A stretch of 64,000 nucleotides of DNA from contig NW_026252106.1 in NCBI RefSeq assembly GCF_025399195.1, positions 62,001 to 126,000 of the forward strand, written 5' to 3'. The notes under the pieces were generated by a model. That model worked only from the letters and a program-made list of their open reading frames with translations. It was not told the DNA's origin and ran no database searches. Shown here in pieces: positions 25,831 to 37,286 of this stretch. Source of the stretch: Umbelopsis ramanniana AG. Its lineage: Eukaryota > Mucoromycota > Umbelopsidomycetes > Umbelopsidales > Umbelopsidaceae. Within the stretch, counting starts at the first letter, position 1. The number at the start of each line of letters is the position of its first letter. The position numbers and the translations under genes were made by a program.

Positions 25831-28800
25831 ATGCCGGAATACAACTTGAGAGGCATCACAGTTCATTTTCCGCATGAAGCCTATAATGTATGTGGCGATG
25901 AAGAATAGCGTCTAATGTGGTTAAATGCTGACAGCTGACCTGTTAACAGGTTCAAAAAGCCTTTATGCAATCTGTCCTACAGGCATTGCACGAGGGTTCA
26001 AACGCACTGTTAGAGGTAGACGCAATTCTCATTCTCTTCATTATTTTTTGAGCTGAAGAGAGCTAAATCTCTTTATATGAAAAAGTCTCCAACAGGGACA
26101 GGGAAAACGTTGACGCTGCTGTGTGCTGCGCTTGCTTGGCGTCAAGTCTTTGATACTCGACATCGAATGGAAAATTTGAAGGAACAAAATGTATACCAAG
26201 ACGAAAATCTGAAGAAAAAAATGGAGGAAGCAATCTCCAGTCATCCTGAATTAGGTACTGGGATGTTCTTACTCAAACTACAACAATGTATACAACATGC
26301 TAATTAATCACTGCAGAAAATTGGCAAGCTGGTGCCCCCAAAATATATTATGCTTCTCGAACACATTCACAGCTGACACAAGTAGTCAAAGAACTAAAGA
26401 ATACAATTTACAAGTAAGACTATAGGGTATATTCAACTCCTTGGAGAAAGAATCGAGCTGACCTGAATTTCTCCCACAGACCAAAGGTCTGCATTTTGGG
26501 ATCACGAGAACAGCTATGTAGTAAGTGTATTAGTAAAGTAGCCGAGTTTATCAACAGGTATTGATAATCGAATTAACTTGCATTATAGTTCACGAAGATG
26601 TTAAGCTAGCATCTTCTAATGCTACAAGAACAGCCATGTGTAGGCGCAAGGTTGCCAGTAAAGCCTGTTCTTACCATTCAGGTACAAAAGGTAATAACAT
26701 TCACCTCGACTTTTTTCATACAGACTGTTATTAATGTAACACTCTGACAAAGAGGCGAAGAGCTTTTTTCAAGGAGAAGGTGAAATTATGGATATCGAGG
26801 ACATTGTATCGTTCGGGACAAAGCACAAGTAAGAGGAGCTAACCCTAGTGCACTTCCCGTTATGTTGTATTCAAATTTATGGTCATTACAGGGCATGCCC
26901 ATTCTACCTTACAAAGGACTCGCAATTAGACGCAGATATAATTCTTTTACCGTACAACTATATTGTGGATTCCACAGCCAGAAAGGCGATGAACATTGAT
27001 CTGTACAACAGTATAGTCATCTTTGATGAAGCTCACAACTTGGTAGGTGTACACAACCTTCTTTACCTTTTCGGATGTCCCAGTATAACGATAGAAATGT
27101 CACAGGAATCTTGCTGTGGAGAGGCTACCTCATTTGAACTACCTATGTCGACATTGCGCAAGTGCGTACAAGAATTGAAAGCATGCCAGAGTGCTGTGGT
27201 TCCAAATATGAGTGATTCTGGATTAATGAGCCAGAGTTTTGGCGCCTTAGCAGGTAAGCCACCTCACTTCGTGGGTTAGCTCGCAACTCAATCTCACCAC
27301 GTATACAGATCTGCTAGACAGACTCCGAACTACCATCGACCAAATTGAACTATCTTACAGCGACGAGCTTATCAAACCGGGGATTTTCATATACGAGCTT
27401 TTAAACATGGTGGAAATCAATAGTTCAACTGTCGGTTATCTACAGCAGGGAATCGATAGTGCTGTACAAGTACTGACGTCGCTCGGTATGTTTTTTGACA
27501 TACCACTTTTCGATTTGATGCGGCGAGTAACTAATTATGTACGATTTTTTAGACTCATCCAATCAGTCGACCTTCTCATTGAGTAATCTCAGCAATGCCC
27601 TCAGGATGATATTTAGAACAGAGTATCTAGTTGACGATGACCAAACATTCTCAATGGCCCATACTAAATTTTACAAGGTTCACATTCAAAATATCAAAAC
27701 GGCGGCAGGCGTATCGGAAAGGCAACTCAATTACTGGTGCTTCAGTCCAGGATTAGCAATGACGGATCTTGTCAACCTCAGAGTGCGCTGCGTCATCTTA
27801 GCTAGTGGAACACTCGCACCTTTGTCCTCATTTGCTTCCGAACTACTATTGTAAGCGTTTAAAAACCGCTTCTTTTGCTATGATTTTTGATATCTGAACT
27901 ACATAATTTATCTTGCAGAAAGTTTCCTGTACGGCTTGAAAATGCTCACGTTATTAATGCAAATCAGGTATATAATGCCTCTACAGTCAATGCAGTAGAG
28001 GCGGTCCATGGCTAACAACATTTTATTTGAAGGCATTTATCGCCGTGTTGCCAAAAGGTCCGGCAGGTACCACACTATCATCTACATACGAACAGCGAAG
28101 GAAACCTGCCTATAAAAATGAACTGGGGAACACCATTGGTAAGCAAAGATATTTCTATTAGAATATATAGTAGTTGAGTGATGCTTACATTTTCCTCGAA
28201 AGTCAACTTCAGTAAAGTGGTACCTGAAGGGCTTCTGGTTTTCTTTCCGTCTTATGCGGTCATGGCCGATTGTATAAGTACATGGCGTTCTACTGTAGGT
28301 CCTTTACTTTATTAGATGTAATCTCAGCCTGTACTAATCTTCAGAAGCAGAATGGACAGAACAAGTCTGTTTGGGACCGGCTTACTGAGCAAAAGCAGGT
28401 CTTTGTAGAACCCAAAACGAAATATGAATTTTCGCAAGCCATCAATGGGTATTACAGCAGAATCAAAGATCCAGCTTTCGATGGGGCTATCTTTATGGCC
28501 GTTTGCCGCGGAAAGGTCTCCGAAGGCGTAGATTTTGCAGATGGCCGAGGTCGAGCCGTCGTGGTCACAGGTATACCATTTGCTCACTCTAAGGATCCAA
28601 AAGTAAGTTACCATATTGTATTCACTAATAGCGTGTTTACACTATTTTATAAGCTGACATCTATGCACGATTTAGATTGTGCAAAAGAAGAATTTTCTAG
28701 ATGATATCCGATCCACTTGTACCGACCTGTCTCAGGTAACATTTGAAATTCCTAACATTGAGATATGAAAAGCTAAAGCTATCGGTTTTCTTGGCTAACC

Positions 28801-29750
28801 ATTGAAATCTTTCAAACATTAAGACTATTTCAGGCAATGAATGGTATCAGCAACAAGCTCTTCGAGCCGTCAATCAAGCTATAGGAAGAGTTATTCGTCA
28901 TCGAAATGATTACGGAGCTATTCTATTATGTGACGAACGGTTTGGGAACCCATCAATTATTTCGCAGCTGTCAGCGTGGATCCGAGACTACGTCAAGGTA
29001 TATCAAAACTTTGGAGAGGTCCAGACGAAATTGACCAAATTTTTCAGGGATATGAAGCATGATGGCGTGAGTATAGAAGCACTGATATATCTTTGTATGT
29101 ACATATTAGTAACCATCACTCTTGATAGCCCTCATCGACATCTGATGCTACAAGACTAGAGAGACACAGTTCAGCACATACCAGAGAAGCCGCTTTTGCA
29201 AGAAGACCCATTAATCTTGGAGGCGATGATAGTGAAGGGAGCGGGCCTGTCACGATACGAAATTATAACCCGCGAACGACCATCATGGCGTTGAATGAGT
29301 ACTCCATATTACGTGATAATCAAATTCCCAAAACACAACGTGAACACTCGGGTTCTGATGCTAAGAGAGGTGTTACAGCAACGCTTGAAGAAGCACAGGC
29401 TTACTCTACAGAAATCGCAACACTTGGTCACGATAAGCACCGGCAATATAAACAAATCGTGCGACAATTTAAGCGGAAGGAGATTGGGATTGAACCATTT
29501 ATTGATGGCCTCATCGATATATTCATTGGAGAGAATCGGCTGGATTTGCTACGAAGATTTCGCATATTTCTGCCACATAAGCACATCCAGCTGTTTGATC
29601 GTGTATTAAGAGCACAAGGTGAGTAACTATTCGGTTACGTTCTTGCGAGATTCGACCACTAATTTATCATCAGAGCTAATACCAGATAATACTGACGTCG
29701 CCGAGATTAGTCATGATGAATTTCAGGCTAAGAAGCGACGTATTGAATAA
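25831..29750 (+). CDS. RTEL1: RTEL1-type Fe-S DNA helicase
   Basis: XPD-family 5'-3' helicase that dismantles D-loops, T-loops and G-quadruplexes. Nineteen exons, all phases consistent, 918 residues: 25831-25887, 25950-26015, 26086-26254, 26317-26413, 26480-26520, 26589-26690, 26753-26828, 26892-27042, 27106-27253, 27309-27485, 27553-27850, 27919-27967, 28033-28138, 28203-28294, 28345-28602, 28676-28735, 28824-29066, 29129-29618, 29674-29750. Walker A is SPTGTGKT. Four Cys for the Fe-S cluster are present (SREQLC, AMCRRK, KACSYH, KACPFY). DEAH is in [10 protein letters not shown], and motif VI is [18 protein letters not shown]. The [19 protein letters not shown] start fits RTEL1 rather than FANCJ or CHL1. 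After the core, a segment near 800-880 resembles the harmonin-homology domain of animal RTEL1. No PIP box was recognised. Confidence 0.93.
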
Positions 29751-30385
29751 GCAACATAGCACCTTAATGTGTATCATAGAGTACTAATATTTCAATCTGT
29801 AAAAACAATCATAGGATAGCATTTAACAAAATTCACATTTAATGATAGCGCAATGAGATGGAGTATTGAATAGGGTATCCTATTTTATTCCAGACTGTCA
29901 AAAGCAATAGAATTACCTTTCAGCAACGGACTTGAAGAATGGGACTGAACATGAAAATTCGTTTGTCAAAAATTGCCACGTGACTGCGACGATTGCCGTT
30001 TTAGTCAGTGCTCAGCGAGAAACGATGAACTCCCTCTTTAACTGCAGGTGCGTATGGGTGTAGATGCTATTTGGATGATGATGGGGGTAGATCCACGAAA
30101 ATGGATGCAGCGAGTCTATACTGATTGGATGGATGACTGTACTGGATCGATGGATTGATATGCATCAACTTGGTATCGACCTGAATTTCGCAAAATGTTC
30201 GACCATAATCAGAAATGAATATTTTTACATGCACACAATTTCGAAATTGATCGTTGCATATCACAAAAGCAGCACAATCTTCGAGAATTGAGTGACACCG
30301 TCGAGGATACATTGATTAATACTTTGATTGAATTGTTGAATTAACCTATTTTCCTTTTTTCAAACTATCATTCATAGGTCTTGAC
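29751..30385. other. RTEL1 3' flank and RPL15 promoter region
   Basis: About 630 bases. It includes CACGTG at 29977-29982 overlapping CGTGACTG (29979-29986), whose reverse complement CAGTCACG resembles the HomolD box of fission-yeast ribosomal protein genes. GGATGGAT-like short repeats are found at about 30060-30150. A pyrimidine-rich stretch precedes the RPL15 start. No ORF of note. Confidence 0.4.
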
Positions 30386-31155
30386 ATGGGTGGTACGTTC
30401 GACGTTTCTTTTTTGAACCTTTGTGACGAGAATTGATCATTAACCCGCACTTTTGCCTATTATCATAGCTTACAAGTATCTCGAGGAACTTTACAAGAAG
30501 AAGCAGTCGGATGTCTTCCGTTTCTTGCTTCGCGTTAGATGCTGGGAATACAGGTATGCAAATCATACTTTTAGCAGGTTTTGCTCAATATACCTAATGT
30601 AACGACGATAACTAATTCGATTTTACCGCTAGACAATTGAATGTCATTCACCGTGCTTCCCGCCCCTCTCGCCCTGACAAGGCTCGTCGTCTCGGCTACA
30701 AGGCCAAGCAGGGCTATGTTATCTACCGTATCCGCGTCCGTCGCGGTAACCGTAAGAGAACCGCCCCCAAGGGTGCCACCTTCGGTAAGCCCGTCAACCA
30801 GGGTATCAACCACCTCAAGTACCAGCGCTCTCTTCAAGCCACCGCTGAGGAGCGTGTTGGTCGCAAGTGCGCTAACTTGCGCGTCTTGAACTCCTACTGG
30901 GTTAACCAAGATGCTACTTACAAGTACTTCGAGGTTATCCTTGTTGATCCCAACCACAAGGCCATCCGTCGTGATGCTCGCATCAACTGGATCGTCAACC
31001 CCGTTCACAAGCACCGTGAAGCTCGTGGTCTTACCGCCATTGGCAAGAAGAACCGCGGTCACGGAAAGGGTCACGGTTTCAACAAGACCATCGGATCTGG
31101 TCGTCGCGCCAACTGGAAGAGACGCAACACTCTCTCTCTCCGCCGCTACCGTTAA
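30386..31155 (+). CDS. RPL15: 60S ribosomal protein L15
   Basis: Large-subunit ribosomal protein eL15, 204 residues, the usual length. Three exons: 30386-30392 (only ATG GGT G), 30469-30553 and 30633-31155. Joined, it begins [18 protein letters not shown] and continues [40 protein letters not shown] and [20 protein letters not shown]. It ends with a basic tail TLSLRRYR. The third exon is much more G/C-rich at third codon positions than its neighbours, as expected for a highly expressed gene; the long minus-strand frame over it is a shadow. A likely poly(A) signal AATAAA is at 31260-31265. The 7-base first coding exon is typical of intron placement in fungal ribosomal protein genes. Confidence 0.97.
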
Positions 31156-31701
31156 AGCACTCGTGTGGTTTACTAACTACACGACTTGTTTCTTTGTCAA
31201 GCTGCAGAATGCCAATGTTACTCCGGTTGGAAATATTGGTTTGGCTTTACAACTCTTAAAATAAACATGTTTCAAAAGAACATTCATTAATTGTCGTTAC
31301 ATATTTGTGCAAAATGTTTTATCTGGTTGTCAGTATGAAACGTACAAACGGGGCATGAGAGATAGCCAAGGCTGTATCTATCTCAGCCATTCGTTGATAA
31401 TGTCAATGGATACAAGCAAATCGGGTAATTACTGTGTGGCAATCACAAATGTCATTGATTTGCATAAGATGGGGAAAGGAAAAAAATGATGAATGAATGT
31501 GAGGATGCTTTGATTTTACAAATTGGCAGTACGGTACGGTTCGGTGTGGTAAAGTGAAGGGGGTGTAGAGAATGTCATCACGGTAAAGGTTAGGCTATAT
31601 GCAGGACTGTGACATAAATCTACAGTCTCAGAAGAAGCGGCAAAGAAGATGTATGCAATGATTTGTCTATCATGATAGAATGCAGGGTCTCATGCATCAT
31701 T
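31156..31701. other. Convergent intergenic region after RPL15
   Basis: About 550 bases holding the 3' ends of RPL15 and the protease-like gene. No ORF, RNA gene or repeat recognised. Confidence 0.5.
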
Positions 31702-33314
31702 TCAATCCTCTAGTGAGTGACCATGTTTATAGATCTTGGCTTTGCACTGGTCCTTAGGAATAGCAAGACCAACACGTTCACCACCAAGGTCAAAGATAGT
31801 ATAGAAACTGTTGGAAAAGGCTCCTCCTAGAATCCAGTTCTTGTCACTAGAACTACGACGAATAAGTGTATTACACTGATCGCCCTTGCGGGTTGTCCAT
31901 TCAGAAGAAGGCAACTTGACAGTGTATCCACTAAATGTAAATATGAGATCAGGAAGATCGTCAATCTTGTCGCAATCGATCTTATACACATTGGAGCTAG
32001 GGTCATATTGTGCATCAATGGCATCATGAATCTTATCAGCTTGTTTGATGGGAGCTGAAAGGAAGCTAGTGCCGGTACTGATGGCAGCATTGGAGTTCGG
32101 GTGTAGCTTGATGTCGGTATCACCAAACTTGACACAGGTCAAGGGGATCTTCCAGAATCGACTGGATTGATCATCGCAACTATCGACCAACGGGAAATAG
32201 GCAATCTTGCCTTTGTAGACACTATGGTCGACTCCACCGAATACAAAGTGACCTTTGGTGTGCCATCTTTTACCAAAGCCTGTAGGCGCGCTTGTAACAT
32301 ACGTCCCGAATTGTGGTGAAGTATATCCATTATTAGTCATAAAGGCATTTGAGGCATAGCTTGCGCTACCTGGAGCTGTTTGTCGACGTCGGATTTCTGT
32401 AAAATAGAAAAGCTGTTACATCATGTCGGAAGGAATTTCCTATAATGGTACAGCGTTCATACCTTGGGAACCAATGGTGTTCGGTTTTCCAGTGGCATTA
32501 AGATAATAGTCTCCGTTCGATGAAAAGTCACCAAGACCAAATACTCCCACTAAAAAAAGGATAAGTGTCAGAATCAACATTGTACCTGCGTTCCTTTAGC
32601 ATAGATAAAAATGATAACGTACAAAAGGATGGTTTATCAAAGCCGGACACTCGAGTTGCAGCTCCAAATTGTTGATCAATTACCGTAAAGCCGCCGATAC
32701 TAACAGTGTCCTTGTATATCTTGGCATCAATGCATTGGCCTTGTCCATAAGACAATTTATAAGTTTGGCCGGTGTTGACAGAGGTTGATGATTGATCGGC
32801 CTTATAGCCTTCACGGTTTTTACAATTTCCGCTCTTGCATTCCGATGATGGAACCCAAGTAAGGCCAGAGCCTGTATCGAATAAAATCTCGAATTGTTGA
32901 GGCGGGTTACCTGAAGTATACAAAAACGTCTAGGATCAGCAATCTACATAAGGGTGGTGCAAGGTGAGGCACGCCATAGAAGGCAATGACCACGAAGATG
33001 GATCTGGCTGTTTACGTAGCAATAAACAAAGGAAAATTTCATTGGGGGGGGCCAGAGAGGGGTGCAAAAATTACTTACCAACCAAGGCTGTTCCAACAAG
33101 CTGATAAATTAAACTAGTCATTAGACAAAATGTTTATATTATGCTGATGTCGAATGATGTGACAATATCTTACCAAACCATCATCGTAATTAAGGTCTGT
33201 GTTTTTGAAACTGGTATCCGAAGAGCGTTTGTGCAAAGGAATCGTGACGAGTGACGTTTCAGCCATCTGAATCAAAACTGCCGTAGCAGCAGCCAGCAAC
33301 ATGAATGTGCGCAT
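31702..33314 (-). CDS. Secreted pepsin-like aspartic protease homologue, second catalytic Asp replaced
   Basis: Member of peptidase family A1. Five exons: 33174-33314, 33079-33100 (22 bases), 32623-32910, 32463-32549 and 31702-32396; 410 residues. The start at 33314 opens a signal peptide (MRTFMLLAAATAVLIQMAET), followed by a short propeptide with KR. The first active-site motif is intact: FEILFDTGSGLTWVPSSEC, Asp66. The flap region is YKLSYGQGQCIDAKIYKDTV. At the second site, where DTGT is expected, the sequence reads NAAISTGTSFLSAP, so Asp is Ser286 (codon AGT at 32077-32079). The C-terminal lobe is otherwise whole (DKNWILGGAFSNSFYTIFDL). It may therefore be a catalytically dead homologue, or its chemistry may be altered. 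The Ser codon lies deep inside an exon, so mis-splicing does not explain it. Confidence 0.9.
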
Positions 33315-34909
33315 GTTTAACAATATAGAAAGGTTGTATGGCGCTTTCCACTCTTTGTATATATGTTTCGTTTCAAAAATGTATTTTTGAACAAAAGGGA
33401 ACGACAAGGTATGCGAGAGAAATATGTAGTTAGGGGAAGAAAGGCGGTTACTCAAGGAGAAGGTTGAACATTTATATTCTACATTTGCTGAGTTGAGATA
33501 CCAAAATACCAAAAATCTGCTTTGATAATAATGACCTTCATCGAAAAGTTATTGTAGCTTGGTAAGACGTAGAGTTAACCCGGTCCACTCCCCTTTCCCT
33601 CACTTTGGCCTGGACCCTTCCGAACTATCTAGCATAATGGTAACGCTCGTGCCCTAATTCTTTTTGAAACCTTTCCATTACAATATCAAGGATCGACATA
33701 TGCAGCATGTTACTCTCTTAGTGATTACATATTTCTTTCATAACCTAGGATTTGATTGATGGGCATATTTTTTCTCTTGACCGGAAATACCGGCACGACG
33801 AACTTGTTTTATTTTTGGAAAGAATTTCGCCACAACCATCACAGCAGTGAGCATCAGTTTAGTTGTCCGACCCACGAATCTATTTATTGCCAATGTGTTT
33901 GGCTGTTGGATGATCAGATGAAGGGGGTTCGGCAACGAGGTTATAATAATATCTTGCTTGAGAATATCTTTTTCCGTCACCAAACAGGGCCAGGCTCTCA
34001 GCTCGTCTTCCAAAGCTTCCATTATAAAAGTCCTAAGCCATGTCAAATCCGGCGCGGGATCCGAGCTTGAAGTCCGATATTTAGCCATCCATGACGCTGC
34101 TTGGTCTCGATGCATCGCCAGTGTGTGTCAGTAGAAGATATTATCACTCTCTACAGTTCAACTATTGATGGATTTTCTTTCATACCCTTGTGACCACTTG
34201 ATTTTGCCCCTTAGCATCGATATTGTGCAGCATGTCACAAATAAGGGAATATCATCAAATGTCTTCTTTGACCAGTCATGGACAATAACTTTTCTCCGCA
34301 TTGACGGTGTCACACTGAGTACCGTTATATGTATCTTTGAACCTCACTACAACCTATATGTAAGCTCCCAGCATTGTCAAGGGCAGATGCTGCTTATCGA
34401 ATCGTGATCTATATTTGTACAGCAAACGTCACGACTGAGCCTTATACGATGGTCGTCGAGCATAAAATGTGTACAACGACCTTTCTGAATCGATTCGTCG
34501 TAATTCTAACAATAACAATCAGTACTTGCGCGATAGGATACTGAAATAGCTGAAGAAAACAAAGGAATCAACTTACGAATCCACAGAAAGCTCCTTTCGT
34601 TGTCTATACCCATATGGCAATGCTTGAATGATAGCACAGTCTTTGTAAATCGTGACATAATATACGGTACACTATCTTTGACCACAGTCATAAGTCAACC
34701 ATCAAAAATTATACCCTGATGATGCGAAGGGGATATACCTTACTACTTATACTTAGTAAAGAAGCAGGGACTTCGAGATTATATTTTTATTTCATGCAAA
34801 TATCGCGATATCAGTATTTGGTAGCAAAGCGGTAGTTAGATTTTCTTTCAACTTGATAACATCCGTGGCCCAACTGTAAACTATGGAATAATTCAATAGA
34901 ATTTATATC
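33315..34909. other. Intergenic region, no gene recognised
   Basis: About 1.6 kb upstream of the protease-like gene and downstream of the small GPI protein. Frames such as 33738-34115 (minus) and 34165-34407 (plus) have no recognisable domain. A D-arm-like stretch near 33625 does not extend into a tRNA. Confidence 0.5.
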
Positions 34910-35665
34910 TCACAGAATGAAGTAAAGAACAGATGATGTAAGGAGGACGATAGCAATTCCGCTGGAGACAGCATGGGTACCTTCCGATTTGGTATTAGCA
35001 GGAGGAGTCGATGGTATGGTTGCAGATGGATTGGCCTTTATAGATCCACTACTGGTGCCATTGCTTCCCGAGCTAGTTAACGGAAGATTGCTGCTGGATG
35101 GACCTGCAGCCATAGTTTGACTCGGCACACTGGCAGATGTTTGGCTGACGTTGGTGGCCGGAGGTACTGCTATGGAACTGATGCATTGATTGATTAGCTC
35201 CCTACCTATGGCAAAAGATGTACAAGGTATCCTTCTAAAAACTAACACTTACGCTGCACCGCAAATGCTTGTAACCACTCCTTGTTGTATGGCAGCCTGG
35301 TTAGCAGATGCTGTATCAGTACAGACATTGTAGCAGGTAAGAATTGCTTTCTGCCATTGGCATAGACAATTATAGTCTATTTCACCAGATTATAAGAAGT
35401 CAATTAGATTCTGTGGGTGCACTCATATACAATCTATTGTAGTAAACCGTACCAACTGGGCCGCAGGAATTCAGATTTGATTGTTGTGTCTTGATACACA
35501 AGTTGAACCTTGAAGGGAAAAATATGGATTAGTGCATATATCCGAATATATAGCGCTAGAGCTCCTAATGATTGCCTACACAGCTGCATCCAGACAAGTG
35601 CTGCTAGCTTGAGCGTTAGCATACGCTAGCATATATGCAATGATAAGTAGAAAGGTAGACTTCAT
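34910..35665 (-). CDS. Small secreted 8-cysteine, GPI-type protein (CFEM-like)
   Basis: Four exons: 35580-35665, 35453-35508, 35253-35376 and 34910-35177; 177 residues. A signal peptide (MKSTFLLIIAYMLAYANAQA) is followed by a domain of about 65 residues with eight Cys in the pattern C-x7-C-x9-C-x6-C-x1-C-x8-C-x3-C-x18-C. It contains SCGPVDYNCLCQW, in which an Asp sits just before CxC, as in CFEM domains where it binds haem iron. A Ser/Thr/Pro-rich stalk and a hydrophobic tail (GIAIVLLTSSVLYFIL) then suggest a GPI anchor. The Cys spacing is near but not identical to the CFEM consensus. It is most likely a cell-surface protein; haem uptake or wall function is inference. Confidence 0.85.
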
Positions 35666-35918
35666 AGTAGACGATCAAGAAGTTGTGCGGAGACTAAACT
35701 GTCCTTTGTATCGGTACCCTTTTATACTTTTACATCAATTCTGTTTTTATAACTGGATGAGCAGAAACAATTCTGAGTTCTCAAACCTTTGGGCTAAGAC
35801 AGAGTTCCTGCTATCTTACCACAATTTACAGAAAAATCGCCTTAAATGAATGATTAAGGTACCGAACAATGGATCATACATATGATAGCTTTATTACGCG
35901 ACAAAGTAGATGTATAAT

Positions 35919-37161
35919 TTACAATTTAGAAGCGCTTTTCAATTTCTGCTGCTTCTTCTTCTGAGCAAGTTCTGTATTGAACGCCAATGTCAGATTTCAT
36001 GCTAGTGTCATATAGATATACAAAGTATGAAACTTACCAACAAATTCCAAAAGTCTCTGTATGCAATCATCGCTTGCCATTCTTTCAGCAAGTCTCTGGA
36101 TTTCAACCTCGTTCACCTTCAACAACGATTCCCTATCTGCATCTCGAACAAGCTTCTTGGTGGTCTTCAATGCCTCCAATGAGAATTTGGCAGCATCGGT
36201 TGCAAGCTTCAAAACGTGGTCATGGAAGCCTTCTGCTGGCAAAATTCGACCGATGAAACCAGTTTGTTCCAATTCTTGGGCGGTAAATTGGCGATTCATC
36301 AACTTTTCAGATAAAGATAATGAGACTGTTCAGTATTGCATATAGTTCTATGTATAGAAAAATGGAGAATTCAAGATCGCTTACAAGCATCTCGTTAGCT
36401 CGGGATGGACCCATGATACGAGGAAATAAAAGTGAAGAACATCCTTCGGCACAGAATCCCAGTTGCATGAAGGGTGTCTTGAAAGTAGCATGAGGTACAG
36501 AGTAAACAACATCACAAAGAGCTAAAGTTGTGACACCAAATCCGATAGCAGGACCTAGACATGTTTGATTTAGTAAGCACGTAATCATGAACAGAATATA
36601 AAGGTAAACGAGTGGGTGGACCACAAAATTTTTAACTTGGGCCCCATTCAGGCACAGGCTATTTCACATACCGTTGACGGCAGCAATGAGTAACTTGGGA
36701 AAATTAATCATCTCATCAATAAGCGCCCTAATCAAGGATATAAGTTAATATTGTAAAGGCATAGACTGCCACTGATCATTGAAGTTTAAAACATACTTTG
36801 TATTAGCGGAGCCCTTCTTAGCAATGGCAACCATATCGTCGGAATCGTTCGACTCAGTAACTGGTTCAGGCATGGTCAGCTCCTGGCCACTGGTATAATA
36901 CTTTCCATTACCAGTAATGATGGTAACCTTGGCTTCGTCGCAGCGGGCAGCCCATCTTATAGCAGCAAGCCATTCCTACATTTGCAATTGTGGGGTAAGT
37001 GTGAGATATAACGGTTCTTATTGAAAAGTAGTCTAACATACGGCATACGCCAAGCGAGACAAGGCATTGTAACGTTGTGGTCTGTTGAATATAATCTCTG
37101 CAACACCGGTAGCGTGCAATTTGAGTTCAAATGTCTCGAGTTTGGGGATGTCAACTGCCAT
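35919..37161 (-). CDS. Peroxisomal enoyl-CoA hydratase/isomerase (ECI-type)
   Basis: Crotonase-fold enzyme, probably delta3,delta2-enoyl-CoA isomerase, which feeds unsaturated fatty acids into beta-oxidation. Six exons: 37042-37161, 36797-36975, 36672-36727, 36385-36554, 36038-36302 and 35919-35971; 280 residues. The head is AEIIFNRPQRYNALSRLAYA. The oxyanion-hole strands are ITGNGKYYTSGQEL and AAVNGPAIGFGVTTLALCDV, followed by ATFKTPFMQLGFCAEGCSSL, where ECI2-type enzymes carry the catalytic Glu. The short last exon encodes a basic end finishing SASKL, a classical type 1 peroxisomal targeting signal. The acyl-CoA oxidase at 54435 also ends in SKL, so both belong to peroxisomal beta-oxidation. 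Hydratase activity cannot be excluded. Confidence 0.93.
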
Positions 37162-37286
37162 GTTAAAGGATAAAGAACAAGGGCACACGTGAAAGGAAAA
37201 AAGCGTAAATTGAATTTGTAAGGTCAATTCAATTGACAATGAAATTTTATGTACAGCTCCTACTGCTACTGCTACAGCAATTATTT

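Noticed and set aside
30571-31074. Long minus-strand frame of 167 codons over RPL15
   Set aside because: It is the mirror of the codon-biased third exon of RPL15; it has no domain and arises from third-position C/G bias.
33600-33680. D-arm-like stretch (TAATGGTAACGC) suggesting a tRNA
   Set aside because: No matching acceptor stem, T arm or anticodon loop can be formed around it.
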